In this document: piece after piece, positions 1 to 10,142 of the stretch
Layout: the number at the start of each line of letters is the position of its first letter
Numbering within the stretch: position 1 is the stretch's first letter
Assembly: GCA_038277395.1 (NCBI GenBank)
Contig: CM076191.1
Location: 181,490,687-181,554,686 of the forward strand
Direction of reading: 5' to 3'
Length of the DNA: 64,000 nt
Source of the DNA: Dryocosmus kuriphilus
Taxonomy: Eukaryota; Arthropoda; Insecta; Hymenoptera; Cynipidae
Notes under the pieces: generated by a model
What the model saw: the letters and a program-made list of their open reading frames with translations, nothing else
What the model was told of the DNA's origin: nothing
Database searches by the model: none
Program-made: the position numbers and the translations under genes

Positions 1-634
1 TAAGATAACAAAGGCAAAAGGGTTCTTGACCGATGCACGCTTTCCAGCCATAATGAAAATCCCATTGCTATTTGTGAATAACTTTAGTCTTTTCCGTGAT
101 ATTATATTGCTTGCCTTATGGTAACATAAGGTAGTTCAAACAAATTTAAGGTCTAATTTTTAAAGGCATGCAATCTGCAGTAGCTCACAGGGACGCGTAA
201 AAAAAAAGAGAAAATTAAAGGGAATTTCCGTGTTTTCAAATTGCATACCGATGTAAAGAACTAAAGTTTTAAACAAAAAAAAAAACACTCTGAACAAATT
301 GACGTGCACCCCTCGTTGGACCAGGTGTGGAAAATTTGTTAATATGAATTTGTTCTAAAAATTTTAGTTTATACATCGGCATATAATTTGAAAGCACGGA
401 AATTCCCTGTAACTCTTTCTTTTTTTTTACCTGACCCTTTGAACTCTTTGGGCTACTGCAGATTGCATGTCTTTAATAATTAGACCTTAAATTTGTTTGA
501 GCTACCTTATGTTACCGAGGCAGGCAATAGCTTATCACGGAAAAAGACTAAAGTTTTTCACAAATAGCAATGCGATTTTCATTATGGATGGAAAGCGCGC
601 ATCGGTCAAAAACCCTTTTATCTTTGTTACCCTT
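1..634. repeat. Fold-back inverted repeat, arms of about 300 bp
   Basis: Bases 1-300 read as the reverse complement of about 330-634. The outer ends pair (TAAGATAACAAAGG with the region ending CTTTGTTACCCTTA), and so do the inner ends near 250 and 375. The centre lies near 318. There is no coding potential. The left arm starts at the window edge, so the element may extend further left. It is probably a fold-back or MITE-like element; no target duplication can be checked. Confidence 0.85.
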
Positions 635-710
635 AGAGCTAATTATTAAACCTTAAAAAGGCATGCGGTATGAAATGGGAGACCATAATCTGTCACCATC
701 TTCCGGTCTT

Positions 711-1066
711 TTTAAGGCCATATGTAACACATACTTACGTCATACGATTCCTACTTTACCAACATTTGTTTGGGGACCAACTCACGTCCACACAAAATGA
801 GATATCGAGTTGAACATTTTTGAAACTAAATAGAAAGCACTAAGGAACTTTGTCTGGCCCTAAAATTTTATAATTACAAGAAAAGCCAAAAAAAATTTTG
901 TTTGCAATTATGAAAATTTAGGACCAGAGAAACATTCCTTATTGCTTTTTATTTATTTCCCCAAACTTTCAACTCGATACCTCATTTCGTGTGGACATAA
1001 ATTTGTCGCAAAGAGAATGTCGGTAAGGTAGGAATTGTAAGACGACGGTACGTGTTAAATGGCCTT
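711..1066. repeat. Second fold-back repeat
   Basis: The left arm starts at TTTAAGGCCA (711) and pairs with the right arm ending GGCCTTAA (near 1066), centre about 889. The arms share the motif 'caactcacgtccacacaaaatgag' and an AT-rich inner part, with several mismatches. No gene. The same motif recurs in the element to the right, so these repeats share a source family. Confidence 0.8.
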
Positions 1067-2988
1067 AAGGCCATGCAGAAGGTGGGTCACGTGACCAGGC
1101 TAGTCCAGAATTTCGTTTGTCCTAACTCATGTCCAAACGAAATAAAGTATCGCTCTGAAAGTTTGGAAAATGAAAGAGGAGGCAATAACGTTGCAGCCTA
1201 TACTTTGTTTCGTTGCAAATTCGGAAAAAAATTTTTTGACGGAAAATAAAACTGGAAGTATTATCGGTATTCCTCTTGTCCCAACTCATGTCCGCACGGA
1301 ATAATAAATCGCCTTGAAAATTTGGCACAATAAATACAAGGCACTAAGGATGGAGCGTCTGGTTCTAAATACTTCCAATTGTAGAAAAAGTTTTTTTTTT
1401 AACAAAAAACTTTGAGTAATACCGATTACCAACCATGTTATAGAACGTCATTGCAGGTCACTGCACGCGATTTTAAATTTTGGAATGGAGCACTTTTGAG
1501 AATATTATCCATGAAACTTGGAACGAAAAAACACAAACATTTATCACGAACATTGTACGCAAAAATTATAAGCAATAATATTTGCACTTGTAATGCAGCA
1601 AAGAAACTTTGTTTATAAAATTCTCAGCTGGTATAACAAGTCCGGCCGCCTATCGGAGCATTTGGAGAACTTCCGCTGGCCGGTAGTAATTTGGGTAATG
1701 CAGTGCATGAGTTTGATTCACATATAGCATAACGCACAAAATGAGATGTGTGAAGTTCAAAAGTGGTGAAATTAAATACTAAAAGAAGAAGGAAGTTTTA
1801 TCTGGTCCTGAATATGTTATAATTGTAAAAAAGATTTTGAAAAAAACCAAAAAATTTGCCTACATTACCGACCGCACATCCTGAAACGGAAGCAATGAAA
1901 TGACAGACATGAGCGACATGACTAAGGTTCTTATGTGTCACTGCTTTATTGTAACAAACTACGTTATCAGGATAATAATTTCTACACAGTTGATGTGTTG
2001 AGAAATAATTTTGAAATTTTTATATCCAGTACACCTTATCCACCGTATTATACACTAAAAATTACACTGTCTCAGAATAAGAAATGCAATATCTGCGAGT
2101 TTTTAACTTTGGGGTTAGATTCGGATTTAGTTACCAGTGGTTTAAAGGACCAAAATTCGAAACTACGGCGAGATGACTCTTTAGTCTACCAGTGGAGCAA
2201 CGGACTCACCTCGTGGGAAAACAACGAAGGTCTTTGTTATTGATTTGTTATTTGAATTTTGAGAACATTTGAAATTTCCCGCGAAAACGCTAGATTCGTA
2301 ACAACCGGCTGTCGGTGGCGCCAAAATACTAAAAATATTTTTAAACCGAGTTTCATCGGGTTTTGTGCTTATCCTGAAATCTTTTTACAATTTAGTTCGT
2401 CACGTTGGTCATTCTTCATTTTATTTTGAGGTTAGATTCGGATTTCTTAACCTCAAAAGCCTTGCGAAAGTAAGTTTCATGTGTTTCATTGTAATCGAAT
2501 CGCATGTTTGAACTCTTTAATTTTCAGATTATACTCGGATTCGATGACCTCGAAAACGTTGTAAAACCAAGTTTCATTCAAATCGCAACATACGATTCCA
2601 ATTTTCATTTCCGACAATGTGATGGAAACTTTCAGGCTTGTTACCGTGTTTCTGACAATTTCGATCCCAAATAAAAAAGCACCCCTGGTGCCACCTGCAG
2701 CCTTAAAAAATCAGTAATAACTTACCAACAGCGATATTGCTTCTTTACCGACAGAGTAGGAACGTGTGCCTAGTGCAAAGTGCATCCGTTGCTATTTATT
2801 ATTTTTTATAATAAACTTTTATTGCTCCCCGAATTCACGCTTTGCCACACATTGTTCTTTTACATTTATTAATATCTTCCCAAATTGTTTCCGTATTATT
2901 TTAAGTTTTATTTTTAAATACGAGGCAAAAAATATGGATCTCAGGACTGGCTTGGTCACGTGACCCACCTTTTACATGGCCTTAATGC
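1065..2988. mobile_element. TIR-bounded non-autonomous element of about 1.9 kb
   Basis: The sequence around 1065-1113 (core GGTGGGTCACGTGACC) is repeated inverted at 2942-2988 (core GGTCACGTGACCCACC). The interior has no convincing ORF. Degenerate copies of the 'aactcatgtccacacg' motif lie at about 1125-1215, 1275-1395 and 1735-1830. Three loose ~100-bp repeats built on 'gattcggattt' lie near 2110, 2430 and 2525. The short ORFs here lack family features. I read this as a DNA transposon derivative without a transposase; superfamily unknown. Confidence 0.55.
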
Positions 2989-3260
2989 ATTATTAATATC
3001 GTGCGTCAGAGAAGCCGACGACACGAGTATGTGCCGGTTTCAGATCTACTTTTATATTGAGTATACATAGCGGAAATGCGACATACCAGAAACTATTTGT
3101 GGAAAGAGTGACAACCAAGGAGGCAGGGTTAATCACCAGGGATTTCATATACATCATATCTTGACTTTTGCACTTCGAGTAAAATTGGATACGCAAATTT
3201 GAACCTCGCGCTTTACGCTTGGCTACTTTCGATCCTCGCACTTCGTGCTCAGTTTAATAT
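2989..3260. other. Spacer without recognisable gene
   Basis: Unique-looking sequence of mixed composition containing the near-repeat 'cctcgcgctttacgc ... cctcgcacttcgtgc' (about 3205-3250). No ORF with family features, no RNA gene and no TIR was seen. Confidence 0.5.
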
Positions 3261-3488
3261 AGTGTAATCACTGTAATGAATTCAAATAATTTTATTTGCA
3301 AAAATTAAAAAATTGTGAACTTCTACTTTGGAAGAGATTGCTTTTAATCAAAAGGACTTTAACGAAAGGTTCACAATATTTTTCGATCGCTTAATAAATT
3401 TTCAAAAAGGAAAAAAATCTTTTTAATCTTCGAAGAATGACGTTTTGACATAAAACTATGTGTCTTCTTCAGGTTCCAAAATCTGGTT
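3261..3488 (-). mobile_element. 3' end remnant of a Penelope-like element
   Basis: Read on the minus strand, 3439-3473 resembles the PLE terminal motif seen elsewhere in this window: CTGAAGAAG, a short stem (GACACATA and TATGTC), then AAAACGTC. The corresponding hammerhead core ends GAAACGTC, so this copy is degenerate. No coding part is attached. The hAT-like element begins directly at 3489, so this remnant is its left flank. Confidence 0.45.
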
Positions 3489-3889
3489 CAGGGTGTCTAC
3501 CAAGCAGGGTATAAAAAAAATTCCCCGACTTTTCCCTGACTTAATTCACTTTTCCCTAACCGAAAAAAAGAAAATATAAGTATGCTATAAATATAGAAAG
3601 GTAAATTCATTTTATCCCATTTGGCCTTACTTATTTTGCAAGATATTCATAAATAACCCTATTTTTTCAAATGAATTTAGAACTTAATCTTTTAAAATCA
3701 GACTAAACATTGTTTTATCACATTTCGTAGATGAAAATAGCATTTTTCAATACAATCCTTAAACCTAGTACAGTAAAACCATTTCTATTATTGAAAATGC
3801 ATTGACAAGAATTGTTTGTCAGTTACAATTGTAAAATTTGATGAAATTATCTATTTGGACAAACTTAAAGTCAGTCGAAAAAGTTAAGA

Positions 3890-4640
3890 TTTTCCAAAAG
3901 AAACTGCAAGATACAAATATTGCTTAAATTTTTTCTCAAAGTATTTATTTCTTCGTCAATGATAGCTGCTTCTTTTATTGCGTCATCCATAAGTTTCGTT
4001 TTTTTTACTTCCAACTCTTTTAATGCTTGAAAATGACGTATTTTGGTTTCCTTAGCTGCGTTAGCTTCTTCTTTATCTTTTTTTTTTGTTCTTGAGCTTA
4101 AAATTCATTATAGTATGATTTTGCATTTCCCACCGTAATAATCATTTTCTTGTCGATTTTAATATTTTCAAGCCCCCCAGAAGTCACAAGCGCATCGTAT
4201 ATTGTGCAATTAAACTTTTCTCTTTTTGATTCTCAATTAAGCATTGCTTGTTGACCGAAAACCCCCTTTCTACAGCAGCGTTGCCGTGTGATAAAATAAG
4301 ACCGCATTTGACGAAAAATAATAAATTGTCCTAAGCAGAAGAATTGACCACGTTGTCAAAAACGCGCATCCAAAATCTGTCCAAAGTTTCTTTGGATCGA
4401 TTGAATTGAATTTTCAAGATGCTGTTTGAATTCGGGTTCGATTTTGTCGGCAGTTCCTCCTGGTAAAATTTGATTTTTCAACAAAAATAAGAAGAAGATT
4501 AGACAATCACTTATTTTTTTCAGAATGAATTGCAATTGATGAATCAAGAAATGAAATGTATTTTACCGCGGTGTATTTTAAAGGAGAATGCTCCATTTTA
4601 TCTCTGACACAAATGCAAGCAAACGTTTTTGACACTGTAA
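3890..4640 (-). pseudogene. hAT transposase, C-terminal part with dimerisation domain (broken)
   Basis: Reading leftward from 4640, broken frames give segments typical of hAT transposases: an 'HSPLKYTAVKY' block, then near 4300 'SHGNAAVERGFSVNK', the hallmark of the hAT C-terminal dimerisation domain. A lysine- and glutamate-rich coiled-coil tail follows, down to about 3890. Frames change several times and stops occur, so it is dead. It continues the transposase fragment at 15578-16195; the join was broken by the PLE insertion, which left the 15-bp repeat ACACTGTAATTTGAA at 4632-4646 and 15601-15615. The cut-and-paste role is family knowledge; no activity is expected here. Confidence 0.75.
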
Positions 4641-4646
4641 TTTGAA
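4632..4646. repeat. Target-site duplication of the PLE pair, left copy
   Basis: ACACTGTAATTTGAA here is identical to 15601-15615 and has one mismatch to 11916-11930. It lies where hAT transposase sequence meets the PLE tail, as expected for a target-site duplication made by PLE insertion. Confidence 0.75.
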
Positions 4647-5475
4647 TAATTGAAAGTGTTGTGGCCTTTGTTGGGGTTTTTGCTGTTTATTTAAAAAAAT
4701 TCATTGCCAACATGTTTCGATTCAAATTTGAATCATATTCATGACATTTTTATAGCATTTTAAAAGCAGTAGTATAAATCAATCAAAATCAATGGAACAT
4801 TCCGTATATTTTGTAGAGAACAGGCTTTATTCTGTGAAATCTAACCTGTACAAAAGATTATTCAAGTTAATGTTTTGTAGAATGCAAAAACGTTTGTATT
4901 ATTATATTATTATTTAAAGGAAATTATTATTACTTACGTTAGTGTCCATTTTGTTAAAGAAAAAGGTGTTTAAGTTAAAAAATAAGGAAAATTTTGTTAG
5001 AGCCATGAGGTTTGTCCGATAAAAACGTCATGACTGAAATTTTAGGTTAGCATCATATAATACGTATATATAGCTATAACCCGCGAAAAATGAGAAAAAT
5101 TTGAAAAATTTTGAAAATTTAAAAATTATGAATGTGTGTAATTAAATTATTATAAATATTGCTAAGACCTTGAATTTCAGTCCTAAAATTAATAGAATTT
5201 ATATCATATTGTATATGAATCATCTCTAGAATTAATCTTTTGTCCAGGTTAGGTTCTGTTTCTAAAATTTGGACATCTTTTAAATTAAAATTAAAAACAT
5301 GTGAAAAATCATATGCATATTTAGCAATAGCCATAATAGTTTCGTTGTTTTTAATAGATCTTTCATGGTCTCTGTTTCTAATACATATAGCTCTACTAGT
5401 TTGTCCAATATATGTTTTTTCACAGTTTTTACATTTAAATAGTATGTAAATGTTTCGTTGGTCTTACGGTCATAT
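4647..5475 (-). mobile_element. PLE 'A' left copy: 3' end only, with GIY-YIG domain
   Basis: This segment is the reverse complement of the 3' part of the plus-strand PLE at 10143-11915 (about 11090-11890), including the same 3' untranslated tail. It is 5'-truncated near 5475, where the 3' end of PLE 'B' begins. Together with the right copy it forms an inverted pair with both 3' ends outward. Confidence 0.85.
5119..5462 (-). pseudogene. PLE endonuclease (GIY-YIG) C-terminal fragment
   Basis: The minus-strand frame gives NIYILFKCKNCEKTYIGQTSR and then a histidine- and arginine-bearing helix, ending ILETEPNLDKRLILEMIHIQ and THIHNF before the stop at 5119. It contains the YIG core and the late glutamate of GIY-YIG nucleases, which in Penelope-like elements nick target DNA for priming. 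The CxxC pair before YIG (CKNC) is shared with the other PLEs here. There is no reverse transcriptase in this copy and no start codon of its own. Confidence 0.8.
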
Positions 5476-5534
5476 AATAAAAACAATTAATCTTTAGAAT
5501 AAATAGTCAAAATTTATTAAAAGTCATAATATTT

Positions 5535-5571
5535 CGACGTTTCGACCTCTACTGCGGGTCTTTTTCAAGAA
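5535..5571 (-). ncRNA. Hammerhead-ribozyme-like motif of PLE 'B' (degenerate)
   Basis: On the minus strand: CTTGAAAAA, stem GACC...GGTC with loop CGCAGTAGA, then GAAACGTC. The GAAACGTC half matches the hammerhead core, but the CTGATGA half has decayed to CTTGAAA. PLEs are known to carry minimal hammerheads in their terminal repeats. The position, 3' of the GIY-YIG ORF, fits. Confidence 0.5.
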
Positions 5572-6035
5572 ATCTACAATAAGAATAAATATAATCAAAA
5601 ATAATATAATAAAATTTCAAAACGCTACATTAATAATGTTTTTCTAAAAATGATGAATTATAAATGTTTACCTGAAATGTCGATCGATGTAGTATATAAA
5701 ATTAAAATATCTCTAGTGTAGAAACAATAAATGTCAATAATAGTTCTATCAAATCTCTCATCCTTCATATGTTGCTTTTTCAACAAATTTTTTGTAAAAA
5801 ATCACATTTTAGTCAACACTTTTTACATTTTTAATCATATTTGAAGTTTCGATGTTTTTGGAACTCCAAAATTATTAGTATTACATTTTTGAAGTAGAGA
5901 TGTTTACGATCGGACGATAAACATTGTACTGATTACCAAGGTACAAATTTATATAGAAACATAATAAACCTCTGATGAAAAGCGCGCCAAAGCCTTGAGA
6001 AATCAAATTAAGCTGATGAGATTGAATGAAATTTT

Positions 6036-6494
6036 TTAGCTTAGAATGCATTGGTAAATCTGGTTTATATTTCTTATTTCTGTATTCAGATTTATTGAGA
6101 TTTTAAAATGTTTTTTAATATAAATAGATTCTAAAATTCTTCTTTTAAACATATCTTTTTCTCGAGCTAGAATTTTGATATTATTAAAATCAAAATCATG
6201 GTTTAAATTCCATGAATGTTGTGATAAGCCTGTATTTAAGTTTCTAATTTCGCAATCCCTTTTATGTTCGTAAATTCTTGTTTTTAATCTCCCGCCAGTT
6301 TCCCCAATATACACTTTATCACAAATTTTGCATTTTATAAGATAAATAACTCCTGATTTGTTTTCAATATTGTCAGAATCTTTTTTATTTGCCAGAAATG
6401 TATCTAAAGTGTGATTATTATTGAAATGAACATTAATATCAAATTTTTTTAAAGACCTTTTTAATCCTTCTGAAAGACCTTGTATATAAGGCAA
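6036..6494 (-). CDS. PLE 'B' GIY-YIG endonuclease domain (frameshifted from RT)
   Basis: 152 codons. The core reads GVIYLIKCKICDKVYIGETGGR, giving the GIY (GVIY), CxxC and YIG parts. EHKRDCEIR and the glutamate of RRILESIYIKK follow. This is the C-terminal nuclease of a Penelope-like element, which nicks the target for reverse transcription. The frame stays open upstream of the first methionine to about 6560, where a one-base shift separates it from the reverse transcriptase ORF ending at 6553. In intact PLEs these form one polyprotein, so this copy has a single frameshift between domains. The nuclease residues look intact. Confidence 0.8.
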   Translation of the reverse strand: MPYIQGLSEGLKRSLKKFDINVHFNNNHTLDTFLANKKDSDNIENKSGVIYLIKCKICDKVYIGETGGRLKTRIYEHKRDCEIRNLNTGLSQHSWNLNHDFDFNNIKILAREKDMFKRRILESIYIKKHFKISINLNTEIRNINQIYQCILS

Positions 6495-6552
6495 AGTGAC
6501 ATTTAAATCAGTTTTTTTAAATTGTTCTAAATATTTCTTTTTCTTCTTTCTT

Positions 6553-8172
6553 TCAATTCAATTGTAAAGTTTCTTTTAATTGTTCTAAATTTTCTTGTCT
6601 AAATTTTACATCACTCAATTTTATGCATCTATCAATCAAGCCTTTTATCAACCCGATCTTTTGGTTAAATAAATGATGAGATTCATAATTTAGATAACGT
6701 CCAGACCAAGTTGGTTTTTTAAACCAATTTGTAACTAATTTTCCATTGTTATTTTTTATAATTTCTAAATCTAAAAAGTTTAAACTATTATTCTTTTCTA
6801 TTTCAAATGTGAATTGAATGGACTCATCGATACTATTAAAGATGTTTAAAACTTCATTAATTTTATCATGTAGTATAATTGTGAATATATCATCCACATT
6901 CCGTTTATAGAAAATAGGTTTAAAAGTTAATTGGGATAAGGCTCTTTTTTCAATATCTTCAAGAACCAAATTTGAAACTATTGGAGATAACGGAAACCCC
7001 ATTGGGCAGCCAGAAATTTGTTTATAAAATTTTTTATTAAATGAAAAAACCAAGTTATTAAAAACTGTTCGAACCGCTATCAAGATTTCATTTTTGGAGA
7101 TTTTTGTTAAATTTTTGTTTAAGTTTAATTTTTCTTCGATACAATCTAAAGCTAAATCTAACGGTATGTTTTCAAACATGAACACAATATCTAAAGATAC
7201 TAATGTGTGTGTTGGAGGTACAGAGATTTTATTAATTTTTTCTTTTAGTTCCCAGCTATTTTTTATATAAGAATCTGTTGTTCCTGATATAGGTTTTAAA
7301 ATGTTTGACAGAAATTTTGATAAGTTATATGTAGATGATCCAATGGTTGAAACAATTAGTCTCCAACTTAGAACTGGTTTATGAACTTTAGGGAGCGCAT
7401 AAGCTTTTGCAACGACACTACTATAGGTTTTTAAATGATAAGCAGTCTTGTTATTTATATAAGTTTTTTTCTCCCACCTTTTTATGATGTCGTTACATTT
7501 ATTTTCCCCTGTCGGGATTAGATTTGTTTTTACACTTTTATATAAAATATTATTTTGCAAAATATTTTCAATACTTTTTTTATAATCATCTTTATTTGCT
7601 CCTATTGTAATATTACCTTTGTCCGCTTTAAGAAAAATTAAATCACTATGATCTTTTTGGAAGCTTTTAACAGTGTCAGCAATATTATTATTGCTTTTGA
7701 AAATGTTGTTATTTTTATGATTTAAAATAATTTGTGTCACTGTTTTTCTAATATTCAACTTTTTTTCATCTTCTTCTAAGTTTTTGATGCAATTTTCAAT
7801 CTTAGCTACAATATTATTTACAGGGATTTTGTTGACATTGTAAGGGACACCAAACTTGTTTCCCAAAGCCAAGGATTCAGCTATTTCATCTGGGATTTTT
7901 ACATTTGAAATATTCTTAAGACATTTTTTAATTCTAAATTCTTTAATTTTTCTATTGTTTTCCAAATTCCTAGTTTTAAGTAATTTAAATTTTTTAATAC
8001 AACCTTCTGTAATCTTATATTTTAAATTTTGTAACGCTAATTCTTGTGAGTTGAAGAAATTAACTATTGAGTGTTCTTTTACTTTCCTTAGTAAGCGATA
8101 TTTTAGGTAATTTGTGTGTTGAACTAAATCATGAATGTTAAAAATTAAGTTACTAATTTCATCGTTTAACAT
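6553..8172 (-). CDS. PLE 'B' reverse transcriptase
   Basis: 539 codons from an ATG at 8172. The N-terminal third is basic and helical, with the PLE block IPDEIAESLALGNKFGVPYN (about residues 92-111) and LKADKGNITI (about 180). Fingers and palm follow: ALPKVHKP, motif A LVSLDIVFMFENIP (about 323-336), motif B GCPMGFPLSP (about 390) and motif C NVDDIF, with TNWFKKPTWSGRY beyond. The three catalytic aspartates are present, but the tyrosine of the usual YVDD is asparagine and motif B has F for S, so activity is doubtful. The role is target-primed reverse transcription of the element RNA. It is the longest open frame in the window. Confidence 0.88.
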   Translation of the reverse strand: MLNDEISNLIFNIHDLVQHTNYLKYRLLRKVKEHSIVNFFNSQELALQNLKYKITEGCIKKFKLLKTRNLENNRKIKEFRIKKCLKNISNVKIPDEIAESLALGNKFGVPYNVNKIPVNNIVAKIENCIKNLEEDEKKLNIRKTVTQIILNHKNNNIFKSNNNIADTVKSFQKDHSDLIFLKADKGNITIGANKDDYKKSIENILQNNILYKSVKTNLIPTGENKCNDIIKRWEKKTYINNKTAYHLKTYSSVVAKAYALPKVHKPVLSWRLIVSTIGSSTYNLSKFLSNILKPISGTTDSYIKNSWELKEKINKISVPPTHTLVSLDIVFMFENIPLDLALDCIEEKLNLNKNLTKISKNEILIAVRTVFNNLVFSFNKKFYKQISGCPMGFPLSPIVSNLVLEDIEKRALSQLTFKPIFYKRNVDDIFTIILHDKINEVLNIFNSIDESIQFTFEIEKNNSLNFLDLEIIKNNNGKLVTNWFKKPTWSGRYLNYESHHLFNQKIGLIKGLIDRCIKLSDVKFRQENLEQLKETLQLN

Positions 8173-8371
8173 TTTCTTTTGAAAATTTAATTTCGTTGTT
8201 TGGAATTTCGATGTTACTTTACAATAAAGATTTTGTATGTTGATCTTATTGACATTATTATATATATATATATGAGCTGGAATTAAAGCTTCTTTCCTAC
8301 ATTTAATAAGAAAAGTACGTGGTTCTTTAAGATGACATCATCGTCTTTGGAATTTAATCCAATTTGTAATA

Positions 8372-9976
8372 AGGTAAAGTACCCGAATTCGGGACAAACC
8401 GCCAATGGAGCAAAGTTCAAGTGGTAATTTCAGATAATTAAATAGTATTTATGCTATTGTTTTACTTGTTTAACCAAGCGCCATTTCTTCCTCTGCCTAT
8501 TAAAGGAAAGAAAAAACGGAAAAAGTTTAAAATGAATAAAATGTAAGTAAATAGAAAAAAGTTGTTTTACTGCTATTTTGGGACCATAAGATATTGAGAA
8601 GCAGGTAAATTGGGACATGCAGGTACCTATTGTGGGACAACTGATTTTTATATGAGGAATGCATCTATTTTGGAGAAATACAATAATTTGAACGTATAAA
8701 AATTAACTTTCAAAGCTTATATTTATTTTGTAGTAAACTTTTATCAGAATAATATTTTTTATTTATAATATAAAATTAATTTTTCGATTTTGTATGAAAT
8801 AAGGTTATAAATTCAGGCCATTTGTTCTTTAAATTTTATTTTTAGTCGCAAATCTTCCTTGTCCATTTCTAGTTGAATCTTGCTTAGTTCCTGCAATTGG
8901 CTGGATAAATCAAAAAGTTCCCTTTCGAATACTTTTTTATTTTCTTCACTGGATTCTACTTTTATTTTCTGTTTTATATCTTTCATGTTTTTATTCAATT
9001 GTTTTTTACGCTGTCCCAACTTCTTTTTTTCATCCTGAAATATTTTAGATCTCTCTATTTCTTTGCTTTTAATTACTCTTCTTCTTTCCCTGTCATTCTT
9101 TTTTAATATAATTTCTTGTTCCTTTTTATCTTTGACTTGCTCTTTATTTGCTAAATAATCAATCATCTCCTGAACTGTTGACGCCGATGGAATGTTATCT
9201 TTCTTGATTTTCTTTTTTTTGAAATCTACATTAGGATATAACACTGTTTCTGCTTACTTGAGGCATTTTCAAGCGGTTAGGTTTGAAGGTTAGGTTTGTG
9301 GTTTATCGATATGCGCACTGTTTTGTAGCTCAAAATTAGAATACACCGTTAACTAAACAATACAAATCACTTCAGAAGTCACTTTATATAAATAGTCATG
9401 TTTTTTTTGAACATTTTTTCCAAGTTAGGACATATTTTGCGCGACACTTCTACTCGGGTTATGTAGCTCGTCCAAGATAAGGTTCAACGCCTGAAACATG
9501 AAGGTTATTACGGGACAAGTTGCAGATTTTGTCCAGATTTATGTACACATGAAAATTCGCGTAGGTAAACCGGGACAAGCGATAATTAAATAATTTATAT
9601 GTTATAATGGAATTTTTGTATATACATTATGTAGATTTAAGTTATAAATAACAGTAGAATAGCAAATCATATCGTAACTTCTAATAATTTGGCTTAAATC
9701 GAGGTTCGAAAATTCTTTGTCCGAGGCTTGAACGCTCCAAAATAGATGAAAAATACGGAGGTTTTAACACTACTTTTTCAATAGCCATATTTTTTCAAAT
9801 AAACGATTTAAAAATATAATTTATCATACTACTCTGATAGATATAAACAAAAATATATTATTAAAATAAAAATAATAGTAATAACATACGCCAATACATA
9901 TATATGTACGTTCTTTTTAGTTTGTCCCGACTTCGGTACCAAAACTGCATTTGTCCCAAATTCGGGTACTTTACCT
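8372..9976. mobile_element. TA-flanked TIR element, pogo/Tc1-like, internally deleted
   Basis: AGGTAAAGTACCCGAATTCG at 8372 is inverted at the right end, where CGGGTACTTTACCT stops at 9976. A TA dinucleotide flanks both ends (8370-8371 and 9977-9978), as for Tc1/mariner/pogo elements. Short 'gggaca' motifs recur inside both ends. The only sizeable ORF is a coiled coil at 8813-9244; no DDE domain remains. Assignment to pogo is inferred from the TA duplication and ORF type. Confidence 0.65.
8813..9244 (-). CDS. Coiled-coil ORF of the pogo-like element
   Basis: 143 codons starting MLYPNVDFKKKKIKK, then an almost uninterrupted charged helix with heptad-like spacing (ERRRVIKSKEIERSKIF, LSSQLQELSKIQLEMDKEDL). 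It contains no DDE or helix-turn-helix motif. Position and orientation inside the TIRs suggest it is the C-terminal tail of the lost transposase, or an accessory ORF. No catalytic role can be claimed. Confidence 0.45.
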   Translation of the reverse strand: MLYPNVDFKKKKIKKDNIPSASTVQEMIDYLANKEQVKDKKEQEIILKKNDRERRRVIKSKEIERSKIFQDEKKKLGQRKKQLNKNMKDIKQKIKVESSEENKKVFERELFDLSSQLQELSKIQLEMDKEDLRLKIKFKEQMA

Positions 9977-9978
9977 TA

Positions 9979-10136
9979 TCACATCTTACGTTACTATATT
10001 TTTCCGAAATGTAAGCGAGGTAACCCATATTTCCAGTACGTTACTGACCTTTGAATAATAATATAAACATAACTTTGGAGGTTATGACGTCTTCTTTACA
10101 TACTATTTAATTCCAACGGTCGAAGAAAGAAGACGT
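9979..10136. other. Spacer between pogo-like element and PLE 'A'
   Basis: Short AT-rich stretch with the inverted words 'atgacgtcttcttt' (about 10084) and 'aagaagacgtcat' (about 10125). Possibly a remnant of a PLE terminal region; no gene. Confidence 0.4.
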
Positions 10137-10142
10137 CATAAT

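Larger units (their letters stand above)
5480..8370 (-). mobile_element. PLE 'B', nearly full length
   Basis: The minus-strand element carries a reverse transcriptase ORF (8172-6553), a frameshifted GIY-YIG ORF (6494-6036), and a 3' tail reaching a hammerhead-like motif (5571-5535). It lies between the two inverted PLE 'A' copies. Its 5' side ends at the pogo-like element at 8372. It is a different lineage from A, C, E and G by protein sequence. Confidence 0.85.

Noticed and set aside
1935..2243. 102-codon plus-strand ORF
   Set aside because: Lies in a non-autonomous TIR element, overlaps loose repeats, and has no recognisable domain.
4995..5035. Possible hammerhead core on the plus strand (CATGAGG ... 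AAAAACGTC) in the PLE 'A' tail
   Set aside because: CTGATGA is not present, stem II is poor, and the strand is antisense to the element, so the match is too weak.
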